A stretch of 6,356 nt of DNA from Clostridiales bacterium. GTDB taxonomy: Bacteria > Bacillota > Clostridia > Saccharofermentanales > UBA5734. The stretch is from contig DMJC01000040.1 in the NCBI GenBank assembly GCA_003451915.1, positions 1-6,356 of the forward strand, written 5' to 3'. Shown piece after piece: positions 5,860 through 6,356 of the stretch (position 1 is its first letter; each line of letters begins with the position of its first letter). The position numbers and the translations under genes are program-made. A model generated the notes under the pieces. It was not told the DNA's origin and did not search any database. It was given only the letters and a program-made list of their open reading frames with translations.

Positions 5860-5866
5860 AAACCTT

Positions 5867-6356
5867 TTATCCAACTAATTCAATGCTGATCGCGACGTCA
5901 ATGTTCCGCGTCTCACCCGGCGGATTCAGATATTCATCGCTGTTCTTCCAGATGACCTTGACTTTTTGGCCGACCGTCAGTGTTTCGACATCGAGGCCAG
6001 GGTACTTGAGAACGAAAAAGCTGTAAGACAGGCCATCATCGCCCAGAATGTTGACGTGCAGATAATCACCCCATTCGGCACCATCAAATTGACCAGTCAG
6101 AACAGACGTGCCGTCATTTGTGGTGGTCGGAACAGCTGTCGTTTCGACGGCCGTAGTTGTTGTGGCACTAGTCGATTCGATTGTCGTAGCGACAGTCGTT
6201 GTAGCGGGCGTTTCACTGGTCACTATCGTTGTCTGAGCCGTTGTCGTCTCAGAAATTGTGGTCATAGTAGCTGTTGTGACTGGGTCAGACGGTATACAAG
6301 CTGCCAAAGTCAGAGTAAAAACAATCAGTAAAATGCATTTTGCGCCAGGAAGTGGC
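5867..6356 (-). CDS. Lipoprotein with Thr-rich linker and small C-terminal beta domain, 5'-truncated
   Basis: The frame is open from the right edge to a TAA at 5869-5867, giving 162 visible residues. No in-frame ATG is present before the signal sequence, so the true start is beyond 6356. A hydrophobic stretch CILLIVFTLTLAAC (7-20) ends in the lipobox Leu-Ala-Ala-Cys20, so the mature protein is predicted to be lipid-anchored on the outer face of the membrane. Residues 27-79 are a low-complexity linker made mostly of Thr with Ala, Val, Ser and Glu, a likely flexible or glycosylated spacer. Residues about 84-162 form a small all-beta region (TGQFDGAEWGDYLHVNIL, YSFFVL, LTVGQKVKVIW) that resembles OB-like extracellular domains. 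The ligand is unknown. It converges on the small upstream frame with only 7 bases between stops. Confidence 0.85.
   Translation of the reverse strand, partial: PLPGAKCILLIVFTLTLAACIPSDPVTTATMTTISETTTAQTTIVTSETPATTTVATTIESTSATTTTAVETTAVPTTTNDGTSVLTGQFDGAEWGDYLHVNILGDDGLSYSFFVLKYPGLDVETLTVGQKVKVIWKNSDEYLNPPGETRNIDVAISIELVG

Noticed and set aside
5852..5863. GTTTTTAAAAAC palindrome between the small ORF and the lipoprotein gene
   Set aside because: A perfect 12-bp palindrome, but with no loop and only A/T pairs inside. It is too weak for a bidirectional terminator.
5966..6331. Cys/Arg/Ser-rich plus-strand frame opposite the lipoprotein
   Set aside because: Its odd composition is the complement of the Thr-rich linker codons. 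The minus-strand frame has the lipobox and a sensible domain.

Overview
The window reads as a bacterial chromosome fragment, most likely from a Clostridia-like Firmicute. Shine-Dalgarno (SD) sequences are strong and purine-rich, promoters are of the TTGACT-17-TAAAGT type, an operon is tightly packed, and one gene encodes a lipoprotein with a long Thr-rich linker. The taxonomic call is an inference from style only; there is no rRNA or marker gene.

Left part (1-4022) is a carbohydrate and amino-sugar island of fairly GC-rich sequence. A 5'-truncated family-4 glycosidase (+ strand) converges, with only 8 bp between stop codons, on a three-gene minus-strand operon. In transcription order the operon is nagB (glucosamine-6-phosphate deaminase), a PIG-L/LmbE zinc deacetylase and a GNAT acetyltransferase. 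Its genes are separated by 11-15 bp once starts are corrected, and the GNAT SD overlaps the PIG-L stop codon. A PfkB/ribokinase-type sugar kinase is divergent from nagB across a short intergenic region holding promoters for both directions. A plausible joint role is to release, deacetylate, phosphorylate and deaminate an amino sugar towards fructose-6-phosphate, with the PIG-L protein in the place where NagA is normally seen.

Middle part (4023-5531) looks like an acquired module. Directly after the kinase stop codon there are 33-bp imperfect tandem repeats. A strong promoter follows, with a 23-bp near-palindrome over its -10 box, and then an AT-rich gene for an AAA ATPase of the DUF4143 type with a nuclease-like C-terminal domain. 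Hand counts of GC fall from 40/60 in kinase bases 3781-3840 to 21/60 in ATPase bases 4321-4380.

Right part (5532-6356) holds a small unrecognised ORF, whose composition rises back to the GC-rich style about halfway through, and a convergent gene for a Thr-rich-linker lipoprotein that runs off the right edge.

Nothing here is clearly a new defence or mobile system. The repeat-operator-ATPase unit at 4023-5531 and the coupled NagB/PIG-L/GNAT operon are the two places most worth a second look.
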